A stretch of 64,000 nucleotides of DNA. Origin: Oasisia sp. SBJ-2009 (Eukaryota > Annelida > Polychaeta > Sabellida > Siboglinidae). Each line of letters starts with the position of its first letter. The stretch's first letter is position 1. Shown here one piece after another: positions 32,755 to 45,929 of the stretch. The stretch lies in assembly GCA_964017155.1 (NCBI GenBank), contig OZ024855.1, forward strand, positions 5,203,690 to 5,267,689. Reading direction: 5' to 3'. The translations under genes and the position numbers were made by a program. The notes beneath the pieces are model-generated. The model saw nothing but the letters and a program-made list of their open reading frames with translations, searched no databases and was not told where the DNA came from.

Positions 32755-32824
<70 letters not shown>
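32691..32824. repeat. (AT)n microsatellite abutting the palindrome
   Basis: About 134 bp of AT with two TAATAT interruptions, directly after the second palindrome arm. Arm homology with 49.9 kb resumes after it. Confidence 0.95.
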
Positions 32825-32827
<3 letters not shown>

Positions 32828-34139
32828 GATATAAGTAGTTTAATGCATTTCAAAAATATCACAAAACCAGCTAAACGTATGAAATGGAATCAACGTGTGT
32901 GCACACAACATGTAGTGTTTGCATAAGGAACACCAGCAGGGTATGAACCTGCCACACACAACACTGAACCGATATTACCCTAAACTGTGCAAGTGAACAA
33001 AATGGTTTAGAGAAACATTTGACAGTGTTTTTGTGTTAAAACACAGTATTCTAACTGCAACCACTCACAACTGTATTGTTAGAAAATGAATATACATGGT
33101 CTGATAGGAATACATAATTAACAGTACACGATCTGTAAAAGCATGCACAAACTGATTTTTCTGGACAAGACTGCTAATTGTGGTTTTGAGCACTTCATAT
33201 CGCGGCACTAAGGCTGCCCAACAGCCAATTTCAAAGAATATTTTTGCCAGAAAAATTACAAAACGAGTATAATTGTGTCCTACAAGCATGAATGTTTAGT
33301 GACGGTTATTAAACCAGAAAATGTTGCATCGTCTAACAATATCCAACATATTCTCAAGATCGTTATCTTCAATACATTTTCGTTAGGTGTGGGAGCGTGT
33401 GTATGTGCAGTCTATTTGTCTATGTGTGTCTAATAATTATGAATGTATGCACAATCCTACGTTTTATATAATAAAAAGGAAAATGTGTAAGTTCAAGATA
33501 TGTTCGATAATGTCATGAAAGTGTGGTGATGTATGTACGCGATTATACTGATTGGGTAGTAGTATTTCTATTTACTATGTTTCTTAAGTATTAAGAAATA
33601 TATTAATTTAACATGAATGAATATCTCATGGAAAAGAGTATAACCAAAGTACATAACATATACATGTATAAAAAAAACGCAAACAAAAGTTAACAAGTAT
33701 CTTAACATTGAATACTCGCAGTTATTTATACATACATTGAACGTATTATTGTTAATATATCATAGTTGCATTTATTTAGTTATTGACAATTAAACACATA
33801 GCAGTATATTTAAATAGTAAAAATGATTGCATCTGAGCTATTTACTATGAGTAAAATAGCTAGGATTTAATGCATGCTATTAACTCTTTCACAATTTAAA
33901 ATAGTTCCAGCATTTGTGTAACTTTCAATAATATAGTTTTCCGCACGTGCAAAAAATTAACTAAAGCTTGTCGTGAAGCTGAGATGTTGTGTACGATTAA
34001 AACAAAACAAAATGTGTTTTAAAGTTAAACATTAAAAGCCTATAATTTAGTTACATTAATATTTTTCTTAATACCTTAAAATAACAATCAATGTCAATGT
34101 CACACATTTACTGTTTTAAAGAAAAACTTCGAAAAAGAA

Positions 34140-34960
34140 AAAAAGAGGGAATGAGGAAGTGGGAGACACTGGATATATAGCCTGTAGTACAATCTAATGT
34201 AACTAGTTCGGCCAGAGATACCTCATCGGTTGCTCCTCATAACGTTCCCTGGCACGGTTGGTCACAATCCTTACTCCCTCACAACTGACCGACTTCCGCC
34301 GGAAGTGTTCCTATGGGAGGGAAATTACCTGGCCCAAACCCCGATTCGCCAGATCGGTTGTGACCTCCATAGGATGAGCGTCACTGGTAACCCCTTCCGC
34401 CACGTGCGGTCGGAACACTCAGTTGCAATGGAGGTAGCCATTTTGTTTGCTTATAAACCCATGTCGAGCCTTAGCTCGTGAAATTGTGGTGTCAACTTGT
34501 AAGACACGTAAACTGATACATCTGACGTTATTTATGTTGCAGCATTACTTTATAACTTGGCTTATATGGCATACTATATCATATGACACATCAAACATGT
34601 TAACATGCATAAATATAATTATTAATGTTGACTTATGCAGATTCATGGTTCTGTAGCGGAAGTTGGACAACAATATGGCGCACACATTGCCGACATTTTC
34701 TCCTTCATAAAATTAAATAAGGCATTATTTTTAAACGCAGATACATAATACAGTACATCCTACAGTGAATAATATAACTCGCATTGGTATATGAGAATTC
34801 ATAATTTAAGATCATAAACCGAGGTGGATTAAAACCTATTAGTTATTTGTTATTTTATATAATTAATAAATAAAATGCTTACCTACGATTTATATCGACG
34901 CAAATCAGCAAGTGGATCCATTCATTACATATCAAATATGTTGCCAAATAATGTTTTGAT
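34140..34960 (+). repeat. Highly conserved core of left inverted-repeat arm
   Basis: By eye only around 20 differences separate this 820 bp from the complement of about 48270-49090 (roughly 98% identity), while flanks on both sides are clearly lower with many indels. It includes GGCCAGAGATACCTCATCGG, CGACTTCCGCCGGAAGTG, GCCACGTGCGGTCGG, CTTATAAACCC and later an AATATGGCGCACACATTGCC stretch. Two short frames (83 and 69 codons) are conserved only because the DNA is. It may be a conversion tract or a constrained element. Confidence 0.7.
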
Positions 34961-35759
34961 TACTGAGAAATGGATTATCTGTGTAATTATATTCACAGTA
35001 GAACGACGCTAACAGTTATTTATAATGATGATGATGTTTGTCTTCCGAAATGCCTTGCAGGTTTGACTATGCAAGTTAGCAATATAGAATGTCGACACTG
35101 TACCACATGGCAATATATGTCATGTACTATCAACAGTTGCCGTTCTAAATAACACAACAACATTACATACATAGCCTACCTGAAAGCAATTGTCTGTAGC
35201 AATCGTCGCTCTCTTTTTCGGCGTCTAGTTGTATATCCCAATGTCTGATGACTGCCAAACTGCAACATGTGCAGCTCATTCAAAACCAACTGTCAAACCA
35301 CGTAGAGCGTCACATTGTTTGCCGAATAGCATGCGATACGCTGCACCCGACCGCACACGAAACATTCATCAACACGTGACGTTGGTCTTGTACTGAAAAC
35401 CGGGAAAATTGCATTTCGACTACAACTGCAATTCGACAAATCCATGCTTCCGATCGAACGCTTAAGTCATTTGTTTGTAGCAGCTGTCATGTTCAACGCG
35501 AAAGAGGCTGCTAATTATACGTTGTCAATCAGTGCGTTCTTGCGCGGGACCAAGAGCATACCATTGTCGGAGGCCGCACGTCAGTCTAAGAATCTCCACG
35601 GCAGTAAAGCATTGCATTGTCTGTGTTAAACTGACAATGAAACATGACAGGTATTACACACGGACAAAACAAGTTTGCCTTGAATAGCACAAGTAGCTTC
35701 GCTCTTCTTGTCGAATGTGCAATTACCCATGACCGTACCGAACTGCGGCTTAATTAGAA

Positions 35760-36380
35760 TGACGGGAGGGTTGAAAAGGATTAGTGGATGAAAGTATGGA
35801 GGAAGAGGGGTGTAGAGGAACAGTGAGAAGAGAAATAGTAGAGGATAAAGAAAGTGAGGGAGTGGGAGAAGGAGAGGGCGAGGGGCCGCCAAGCAGGGAG
35901 GAAGGGAGAAAATGTTGAGTGGTTTTAAAGGAAGGGATGGGGAGAGATAAATCAGAAGGGAGACAGATAAAGTGAGAAAACCTCACAAACTTGTTAACTC
36001 TGACACACTGTGCACCAGAACGAAAAAGGATTGCAACGCTACTCATTTCTGCATTTCATTCATCTATTTGCTAAACATGGACACTGAACGGTTTAAATAA
36101 TAATAAAGGTTTTATATAGCGAATGTTCACAGGTAATTCAATCCACAGTCGAGGTGTTGCTGCGCCAAATCACCAATACGCTTCTTTATAATGATATTCT
36201 ATATACGAAATTAGATAGATGGGTGATATTAGCACTAACAAACATTATTCTAATGATGCAGTGAGGGGTGGAGGGAGGGAAGGAGAGGGATGAAGGAAGG
36301 AGAGGGAGAGAGGCGAGACTGAGGGGAGAGATTAACGGGAGAAAAAAGAGATTTCTTTTTGTATTAATCGGCACCCACCT
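35760..36380. other. Purine-rich arm segment and SINE-tail-like piece
   Basis: 35760-35990 is GA-rich (GGAGGAAGAGGGGTGTAGAGG) and is the left-arm counterpart of the hexanucleotide expansion at 47.15-47.37 kb. 36097-36120 has AATAATAATAAAGG then TTTTATATAGCG, a tail motif also seen near 18450. No gene. Confidence 0.6.
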
Positions 36381-36983
36381 TCCGATAAAGACTTTATATT
36401 ATCATAGACATTACTGATAAAATCAAGTTTCTTACTGCTTTTAGAGCAAATATATAGTATATTTAAAGATAACTTGCAACAATCATCAAATGCGTGCGCA
36501 GCGTACTCTAACGTTATCACGTCACGTAACCTCTTGCCTATCACCGGTGTGTCCATAACAGATGGGGTCAGTTTGATATAGCAGATATGATGCCGCCCAT
36601 GCGTTACCATTATAAATACTGTTGGCAAAGGTTATGCTTGACGAAGGTCACGTGCAGCAATTGATTGTCATGTACACAAACCGCAACGTAACGGTTTAGG
36701 AAATTAATTGGGGTTTTATCTATTTTAATAAACCATTACTAATTCAAAAACGTAAAAGCAAGACATTTAAAATATTTAAGAATCGCACAATGTTTCAGTC
36801 TGCGTCTGATTTAACACTAGATCGAAGGAATCCTAGACTTATATTCCAAAGAGTAATACAGACACAGAAAAAAGCACCTACTCCCATTATGTTTATCTAC
36901 TATTGGGATAAAATGTAAAATAGAACCAGATAATCGATGCTGGGTAGGTTTTTTTAATAAGAGTAAGCAATGAATGTAAATAC

Positions 36984-37287
<304 letters not shown>

Positions 37288-37689
37288 GGTAAGGTAATGA
37301 AAGCTTTATGAAACTTGTCACAGCCTGGCAATTCTTACGGTTTCTCATGTAGGCTTATTTGGAAAGATAAACAGGCATTGGCGAAGTGCGAGTAGAGATG
37401 CTGGCGGTGGCGGTGGCTGAGCGAGTTGGAAGATGATCGACAAAAAAAATTACTGAACACCTGCAAGAGAGACGGGAAGTTCACAGAGGAATAAAGAACG
37501 GGGCTAAGTGTCCGAATATAGAAAAGAAAGGGAGATGTGCATGATCCAGGAAAACATTGAGGCACTACGTTGCTAAGCCATACGTTGAAGTCGCTGGAAA
37601 GAATCTGGATTGCAGAATAAGAGCAATAGTGTAAGGGGAAATCGGTGAAGAACAATTGGAATTTAGACAAGGATTGCTCAAAGCTCTTT

Positions 37690-37925
37690 AACACTATATT
37701 TCCTTGGCAGTCCTATTCAATCAGACACTGACACATCTCTGGGAAGCATGCAGCCATATGCTGCAAATAATGCGCGAAGGCTACTCGCACACATATCAAT
37801 CACTTGTCTATTGCCAGGTATTCATTTATACAGCTGAGTGAACGGGAGCAACGTAGAATGAAATAAATTGCCCAATGTTTTAACACCGCAGCACAGGATT
37901 CCAACCCGGGTCCTCTTAGTTGAAC
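37690..37925 (-). mobile_element. tRNA-derived SINE fragment, third copy
   Basis: Matches the SINE at 15001-15340 in the same orientation: CTTGGCAGTCCTATTCAATCA, CTCTGGGAAGCATGCAGCC, AATGCGCGAAGGCT, CAGCTGAGTGAACGGGAGCA, then TTCCAACCCGGGTCCTC near the tRNA-like head, which is cut short. Absent from the right arm, so it (or a linked deletion) is younger than the arm duplication. Confidence 0.7.
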
Positions 37926-38853
37926 CTGATGGTCAAAAATGAACTAGTGATTTCCCCCAAAAAATGCGGCGTTTATACAGGTACAAAAGAAGCCGATAAA
38001 AAGACCGGGGAAAGTTATTTCTAATTTCGATTTTTTTTTTAACTATATAGCAGGATGGAAGTATCATTTAGGGGAAAGTATCACCATGCAATCTGTGCTG
38101 TGCTGCTCCATTAGGCACATAGGGAGTCTTAACTCAGTACCAAAGAAGGTGGTGAACAATTGGCATTTCCATATCTTTGGAACAGTAAACCCGAAGCTTT
38201 GAAAAGAAAATCACTATTAAACACATTTGCGGACGGAGGTCTTAATATTATAGATCTTAGAACTAAAATAGAATCTCCATTTGTCAAAAAAGTTCTGCAA
38301 TTAATTAAGAGCATAACGCAAGGTGGACCTTCTTAGCAATGTATTGGCTGGGTATACACCTCAAAGAGCATCTAGTTCTATTCCGTCTTTGCCCACCTTA
38401 AATGTCATGGTGCTGGTTCACGTCCGGGTAATCTACTTGAAGAGACATGCCATCAATCAATGCCATTTTGACCTCTTTCAATGTTATTAGTAAGATAATT
38501 TCTTTCCAATTAAACCATTACGTGGAACTGTATCAGCTGAGAACATGTTCAATGCGATTCTTTTTAGTTTGACTTGCTCGGCGCAACATATTCGCCATAT
38601 CCCATAATCGTTCGACGGACAGCCACGCGTGCTCGGACAGCCAGTCGCTGCCACGCCCCATGAACGTCGCCCGGTACAAAATTACGCAACGGTACGGGAG
38701 CGGCAGCGACCGGTGTCGCTTCGATCAGCGCAGAAACTTGTCTCTTGCTTCGGCCGGCCGCATCTATTCACACCTCGAAGTGCTGACCCAGGGAATATCA
38801 TTGGGCAACAGGATCGTGTTTACAAACACGCCAAACGCTGATATAACCATGTG

Positions 38854-39020
<167 letters not shown>

Positions 39021-39021
<1 letters not shown>

Positions 39022-39884
39022 CATACATATATACATATGAATACACAGCGCGATGCATACATATTGAACTTTGCAATTACTTTATACACTCTGCAACTTG
39101 ACACATATACAGTAGTCGCCTTCTTATACGACCCCCTCGACACCGGCCACCCGCATTATACGGCCACATGTTCAGTGCAATAGCATTTTTTAATACAAAC
39201 TCCTCTCACCAGCGGCCACCCGGCTAACGTGGGCAATGATCAGGATTGGATGACGAATCTTCACCTCTTCAGCCAATCGCAAGTCAACAACTGCATTCTT
39301 TAACAAGTCAAAAGCTAATTAAGAAGGCCTAACATACACACTCGTCGTTCTTGGCAAAACATCACATGGACGGTATTGTTGCAATGTTAGATGTCTCGGA
39401 TGTTGACAACGTATGTGTGTAGTAGCGGTCAGTTTGCCTTGAAACGGGCGATCATCGATGGTTCCCCTCATCAGATGCAATCTGCCTTACAAGGTGACTT
39501 TGGGTTTGCTGAAGGGTTGGCCATATAAGAAGTGGACTACATACATACAATTTACAATTAACTTTCATTTGAAATTGTGTAGGGTAACAACTGCGGGGTA
39601 TTGTTAAAGAAAATTGCGGCGATGTTTACATTTTCACTGTCAGCCCTTACTCATATCGGAAGACAAGACGGGTAGTGGGAATTGCTATTGAAATATGATC
39701 GCGACGACGTTCACAACTACAAGAATTGCATGTTGAGCATTCTCGGTTGCCGCACAAACGGTGTGGAATTCGCTTCCTGCCAGTGTTAAATTAGAAGTTA
39801 ATAATAGTTTCATTCCACCGACGTCTAAAAACCTATCTCATTAATGCATGCCTATCCTCCTTAGCCTCCTAGCTTCTTCAACCG
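39021..39884. other. Spacer DNA with a segment shared with 57.7 kb
   Basis: 39600-39740 contains GGAAGACAAGACGGG and CGACGTTCACAACT, which recur in the same order at 57728-57815. No gene is seen. Confidence 0.5.
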
Positions 39885-40049
39885 TCCATCCATCCATCCA
39901 TCCATCCATCCATCCATCCATCCATCCATCCATCCATCCATCCATCCATCCATCCATCCATCCATCCATCCATCCATCCATCCATCCATCCATCCAGCCA
40001 TCCATCCATCCATCCATCCATCCATCCATCCATCCATCCATCCATCCAT
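39885..40049. repeat. (TCCA)n tetranucleotide, ~165 bp
   Basis: About 41 near-perfect copies with one G interruption near 39996. Frames over it (Met-Asp-Gly-Trp and Ile-His-Pro-Ser) are artefacts. Confidence 0.95.
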
Positions 40050-40264
40050 TGACAACTCACGTATTGTTTTACGATTACGAGTTTGCTTAATCCCTTGATT
40101 TTGTCGCGCCACTGAGCTTGGTGTTCGAGGAAATTGGCGTAAATTAAGTCATTATTATTATTATTATCTATGCGGAGGGGGTGTCACTTCAGATTCAAAA
40201 CGCGCGAGGGCGCGGTTTTCTAAATCAGACATGGTACGCCTGAATTTCAAAGGATTACGGACCC

Positions 40265-42036
40265 GCTTGTGAAGTAGATATTTATTGCGCATTTAATGCG
40301 AGATCTGTCTGCAACAAGGGAGCTTTTTTAGCTGACTTTGTTGTTGACCACGATCTGGACATATTGTGCTTGACAGAGACGTGGCTATCTTGCGAGGACA
40401 CCGTGTCTGCAACCGCTGTCACACCCGGCGGATATACATTCGAACATGTTGCTCGGAGAAACCGTCGTGGCGGTGGTGTCGATGTACTTTTCCGAGCTAC
40501 ATACACTGTCGATCACTCAAAACTTTGGCCCGCTTCCTCATTTGAATGCCTTGACCTACAATTACGTTCTCCAAGGGTCTCTTCCACACTACGACTGTTC
40601 GTCATCTACCGACCGCCATCATCCAGTCGCAACTCCCAGCCGTTCGCCACCTTCCTTACCGAATTTCGAGAACTCGTCGAATGTGTCGGAACGAAGTCCG
40701 GCATCATCATCGTCGGCGATTTCAAGGTACGGTACGGCGACGACAGTGATCCGCACGCAAGAGCTCTTCGCGACGTCCTGTCTGACGCCAACTTAAGACA
40801 GAACGTTACAGATGCAACACACAACCGCGGAAATGTACTTGATCTCGTAATTACTGCTTCCTCCTCATCACTGGTTACAGGAGTATCTGTTGACAATCTT
40901 GTCACCGATCATTTTGCTGTTATTTGTGATCTTGCCACCACCAAGCCCCGCCCGCCTCGAAAGACAATCGTCGATGTGCGGCGATTGACAACTCCAGCTT
41001 CACGACAGATCTCAGTGAGTGTAATGTCATCACCCATCCTCTCGGTGATGTGTGCAGCCTTTATGATCAGTATTGTTCCGAGCTGTCGTGCCTTATCGAT
41101 CACCATGCACCACTTGTGCAGCGTACGGTAAACGAACGACCACACACTCCTTGGTGGTGTAGGAAACTCGATGACATGAAACGTCGGGTCCGTCTGTCTG
41201 AGGGCAAATGGCGCCAAAACAGAACCGACAACTACCGTAATTGTTACATTGAGTTGCGTGATCAATACTGCAGAACGCTGGCTTCAACTAAAGCCGCATT
41301 TTACAGTAAAGTGATTGAAGCTGCCTCGAACGACACTAGAGCAATGTTTCGCATTACGAACCGCTTGCTTGGCCGAAAATGCGGAAACACTCTACCGAAT
41401 GAGATTGGTGGCCCTGCTATTTTTGCCGATCGTTTCGCGAGTCACTTCACCGACAAGATCGACTCGATCCGCTGCCAAATCCCGATGCCATCAGCGAACG
41501 TCTATAACGCGCATGCACGTGTTATTTTGTCGCCACTGCTGGCGTTTCAGCCGGCTTCGCTCGAAGAAGTAACGTCACTTATTCAAAATGGCAAGATAAA
41601 GACGTCCAATATCGATCCACTGCCTTCCGCTATCCTGAAAGCTAATACCTCCATTTTGGCGCCGATTCTCAGGAGTATCATCAACCTATCTTACGAATCA
41701 TCCACTGTTCCGGCAAGTATGAAACACGCTATCATCACGCCTCTTCTAAAACGCTCAGGTCTTTCCGCCGACGACTACTCCAGCTACCGACCTATCTCTA
41801 ACCTTCCTTATGCATCCAAATTACTCGAACGTCACGTCTCCGCCCAACTGCGTCTACATCTACAAAGCAACGACCTCGAAGATCCATTTCAGAGTGCCTA
41901 CCGCCGGGCACACAGTGTCGAAACCGCGATTGTGTGCATTCAAGACGACATTTTAAGATCTCTGGATATGCATAAGCACGTAGTACTTCTACTGCTGGAC
42001 CTCAGCGCTGCGTTTGACACTAGCGACCATGACATA
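40265..42036 (+). pseudogene. LINE, endonuclease plus N-terminal RT, cut at a TA
   Basis: The frame from 40265 gives FNARSVCNKGAFLADFVV, then LCLTETWLS (endonuclease Glu), VIYRPPSS, IIVGDFKVRYGDDSD and VTDHFAVICDL (the catalytic SDH as TDH). The normal Asn of GDFN is Lys here. A frameshift near 40980 moves to the frame of AIDNSSFTTDLSECNV, LIDHHAPLVQRTV and PWWCRKLDDMKRRVR, then RT fingers/palm: SYRPISNLPYASKLLERHV, FQSAYRRAHSVETAIV and LLLLDLSAAFDT (motif A Asp). The sequence stops at Asp-His-Asp-Ile, exactly at TA 42035-42036, where a DNA transposon begins. A CR1/L2/Jockey-like layout. A 3' part of the same type lies at 59740-60866. Confidence 0.9.
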
Positions 42037-42775
42037 GGGTAACCTGGGGCAAAACGGCCCCTGGGGGTAATACGGCCCCCCGTCTTATCTACCAAACGAG
42101 TGAACACAAACTAACGTTGAATAGTTGAACATGATACTGCTACCTAGCGATTACTCTTAGCGACTGCAAGGCTAAACGCTACCAAAAGTAAGTTCACAAA
42201 CCTTTTGTAAAGGTTTGCATACCCTACGATCTAATAATCACTCTTCGATCAAATCGATCCTAACATGTTCACCGTGTGATGATAACCCAGCGACTGATAC
42301 TAATGCACTCGCATCTGTACACGTTTTCAATGACTTTCATCGAAATGGGAGCGATATTAAAAGATTACATGTGAAGGTGAAAAAGACTCGCACTGGTGTG
42401 TATGGGGTAAGACGGCCCTGTCAGAACGGGGCAAAACGGTCCCGGGGCCGTCTTGCCCCGCCATGCAGTACGAATATGGTGTGTACACGCAATATAGCTG
42501 TGATGTATTTATACCATACACAATATTTGAAATAAAAAGTGAAAGAAAGTCGACGAAAGCAGCGATGAAGAGAAATGGCCTTGTTTTGGTGTGCGGAGAA
42601 CCATTCAGTTGCAGTCGGCCACGATATGTCTGGGTTCAATTCCAAGAATGCAAGAATTTGGCTCACAGTGAGTGTACACCAGGGCTCCCGTATTTCGTGT
42701 GTCCCAACCTCGAGTCAGAGTGTGATTAGATAGTAGAGTGTCTGCATGCCATTCGTTAATATAATATGTTAATGA
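42037..42775 (+). mobile_element. Pogo/Tigger-like DNA transposon remnant, copy 1
   Basis: Begins GGGTAACCTGGGGC at a TA dinucleotide inside the LINE. Repeated GGGGCAAAACGG / CCGTCTTGCCCC motifs include a 13-bp inverted pair around 42430-42462. Near the 3' end a frame to the stop at 42727-42729 reads LVCGEPFSCSRP ... WVQFQECKNLAHSECTPG ... YFVCPNLES. This is a decayed C-x2-C ... W-x-H-x2-C ... C-x2-C zinc finger (PHD-like), as found at the C terminus of many pogo-type DDE transposases. Two Cys are lost here. No DDE core. The second copy is at 58699-59395. Confidence 0.6.
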
Positions 42776-43848
42776 TTTTTTTTCCCATTGGAGGCCATAT
42801 TTTGGTCGATTATAAAGAAACTGTACCAGAGAAATGTTATGTTATGCTCATCGCATTTCGCCAAAATCACATACCTCTAGCTCTTTTGAAATGCAAGCAT
42901 GTGCGTTGCCCGTTAATATTGATAACATTTACCACGTATTTCAGCATCCGCAGGGTCGTATATAAAAAGGTTAAAAATCGCTATGGTAATTAAAGACTGC
43001 CTAACATGCGTCATTACATTGCAGATACATCGTAGCAATTAATATACTGGTGTGTCTGCTTTATTGTACTCATTTCACTTCATAATGGCTATTCAAAATG
43101 TTAAGTAACACAATTCTTTTGGCTATGCCTAACACTTTCACATGAGTCAGACCAGGAAGTCTAAATCTCTTCTGACCCCTCGTCGTAGTCGGTCGATGGG
43201 GTGCAACCATGTCACGGTGCCCGACACATTTCTCGCATCTAGGAGAAACTTGACAGGAAATCAAAGAATAGCTAGTAAGGTCGTCGGGCGGACGACACCT
43301 GCAATTCGCTACTGGCATCACTTGGCTCAATACTATTTCCAAACATATTTTGGTGACAGTTACTTATTTATTCCAATATGTGATTAAATAAACTTATTAT
43401 GGGCAAGGGGAAATTACAGACGATCGAGTGAGCACACTGTCCCTGTCGTCGCGTGTCTACACTGCGCTACCGATGTGATGCTCTGCTGGGGTGAAGTAAT
43501 TCCGCTGTGACACGTCGCAAATAGTCAACGGGCCTAGTCGCCAGCCAGCTACGATGGACATAGCCACACTCTCGATCTGTTTCTCGTCCGACACTTGCTT
43601 ATGAAATATGGCTGCTTAGAAGTGTTCGTGATTGTCATTGTAACAACTGGCTGCGGGAAACAATGGGCTTCACTATCACCGACATACTTAACTGGTCCTA
43701 TGTGGCGTCTTCGTCGTCAACAATCTGCATCCCAAACCGAAAAAGAAAGAAGTCTCAATGGCCACACGGAAGATCGTCGCCCATCTTGAAGTATTGCATG
43801 CATGTGGTGATGAACCGTCTCATATGCTTGTTTGGCCCGATTATGGTG
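42776..43848. other. Spacer DNA with a segment shared with 58.0 kb
   Basis: 43703-43797 (GTCTTCGTCGTCAACAATCT, then a GAAAAAGAAAGAAG stretch and CATCTTGAAGTATTG) matches 57988-58083 at roughly 90%. The rest shows no gene; the short frames at 43.1-43.4 kb are unsupported. Confidence 0.55.
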
Positions 43849-44092
43849 ATAACTGCCAAAAAAATTATTATTATCTAGCAGCTTATAAAGTATCGTATAG
43901 TTTATTTGTATAAGTTGTTCGATAATAAATAGTTTCAATGATATCTAATAGAGCGATCGTCTCATCTTTGATAATTTTAATTTTCGTTGGGAGTACCTGA
44001 ACGCACTAACTATGCATACATTTTCGTAAATGATCTATTTAAAGGCTATTTTGGGTAAATTAGCGCAGTTGTAATAACATGTGTGCACAAAT

Positions 44093-44156
<64 letters not shown>

Positions 44157-44159
44157 GTA

Positions 44160-44206
<47 letters not shown>

Positions 44207-44218
44207 TATATAACAAAT

Positions 44219-44256
<38 letters not shown>

Positions 44257-44261
44257 ATGTA

Positions 44262-44307
<46 letters not shown>

Positions 44308-44310
44308 TAC

Positions 44311-44348
<38 letters not shown>

Positions 44349-44360
44349 ATTTGTTATATA

Positions 44361-44419
<59 letters not shown>

Positions 44420-44422
44420 TAC

Positions 44423-44478
<56 letters not shown>

Positions 44479-44718
44479 ATTTGTGCACACATGTTATTAC
44501 AACTGCGCTAATTTACCCAAAATAGCCTTTAAATAGATCATTTACGAAAATGTATGCATAGTTAGTGCGTTCAGGTACTCCCAACGAAAATTAAAATTAT
44601 CAAAGATGAGACGATCGCTCTATTAGATATCATTGAAACTATTTATTATCGAACAACTTATACAAATAAACTATACGATACTTTATAAGCTGCTAGATAA
44701 TAATAATTTTTTTGGCAG

Positions 44719-44722
<4 letters not shown>
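43849..44722. repeat. (AT)n-centred palindrome, 874 bp, unique arms perfect
   Basis: 43849-44093 (about 245 bp, starting ATAACTGCCAAAAAAATTAT) is the exact complement of 44478-44722 with no mismatch that I can find. The centre, near 44285, is an AT tract of about 380 bp which is itself mirror-ordered: ACAAATTATTATAT on the left (44088 and 44213) reappears as ATATAATAATTTGT on the right (44343 and 44472). Another AT run (44723-44783) then abuts the right arm of the giant inverted repeat. Confidence 0.95.
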
Positions 44723-44784
<62 letters not shown>

Positions 44785-45929
44785 CGCATGGTTATATCAG
44801 CGTTCGGCGTGTTTGTAAACACGATCCGTTTGAATGAGTGCGGTGTGAATAGATGCGGCCGGCCGAAACAAGAGACAACTTGCTGCGGTGATCGAAGCGA
44901 CATCGGTCGCTGGCGCTCCAGTACATGTTGCGTAATTTTGTACCGGGCGACGGTCATGGGGCGTGGCAGAGACTGGCTGTCCACGCACGTGTGACTGTCT
45001 GTCGAACGATCATGGGATGTGCCGATTTAATGTTGCGGGGAGCAAGTCAAACTCGAAAGAAGCGCATTTAACATGTTCTAAGCTGATACAGTTCTAAGCA
45101 ATGGTTTAATTTCAAAGAAATGAGATTACTAATAACATTGAAAGTTTTCGAAAAGGCATCGATTGACGGCTTGTCTCTCCGACTAGATTACCTGGACGTG
45201 AACTAGCACCATGACATTTAAGGTGGGTAAAGGCGGAGCAGAACTACATACAGTTTAAGGTGTATACCCCGCCAATACACTGCTAAGAAGGTCCACTTGG
45301 CTCTATGCTCTTTAATTAATTGCAGAACTTGTTTGACAAATAGAGATTATATTTAGTTCTAATATCTACAATGTTAAGACCTCCGTCAGCAAATGTGTTT
45401 TAATAGTTATTTTCTTTTCAAAGCCACGGGTTTACTGTTCCATAGAAATGGATATGCCATTGTTTTCAATTTTTCAACCTTTTTTTAATTGTTTGGTAGT
45501 GAGGTAAGACTCCCTGTGTACCAATGGAGCCGCACAGCACAGATTGCAGGGTGATATTTTATAAGTGGACACATTTTTCTTAGGAATTGATACTGCGCTA
45601 TATAAGAAGTTACCTCTACCTTTTGTTAACTAAACACCCACGCCCACGTCTAAGCCACACCCTAAAGGTTTTCCATTTTTGAGATTGGCGAACTGTTAAC
45701 CCCACATATCGCTCCACCCAGGTAGGCAAAACTGTCTCTTTGCTTAAGCTACTTCCCATCCAAGAGCTATATTCATGTCGAGCAGATAAACTACCCAGAG
45801 GTAAATGACGTAACCGCCGATAGTAAAAGAATACAGAATCACGTGCCGTTATCCGGCGGATAGCGTTACATCCGGAAGGCTTAATCGGGCGACGTGAATA
45901 CGGCTCCTTGTTTATTTATAGCTCTTTCC

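Noticed and set aside
34230..34481. 83-codon frame conserved almost perfectly at 48745-48996
   Set aside because: Conservation follows from about 98% DNA identity of the inverted-repeat core; non-coding parts are equally conserved and no domain or signal is seen.
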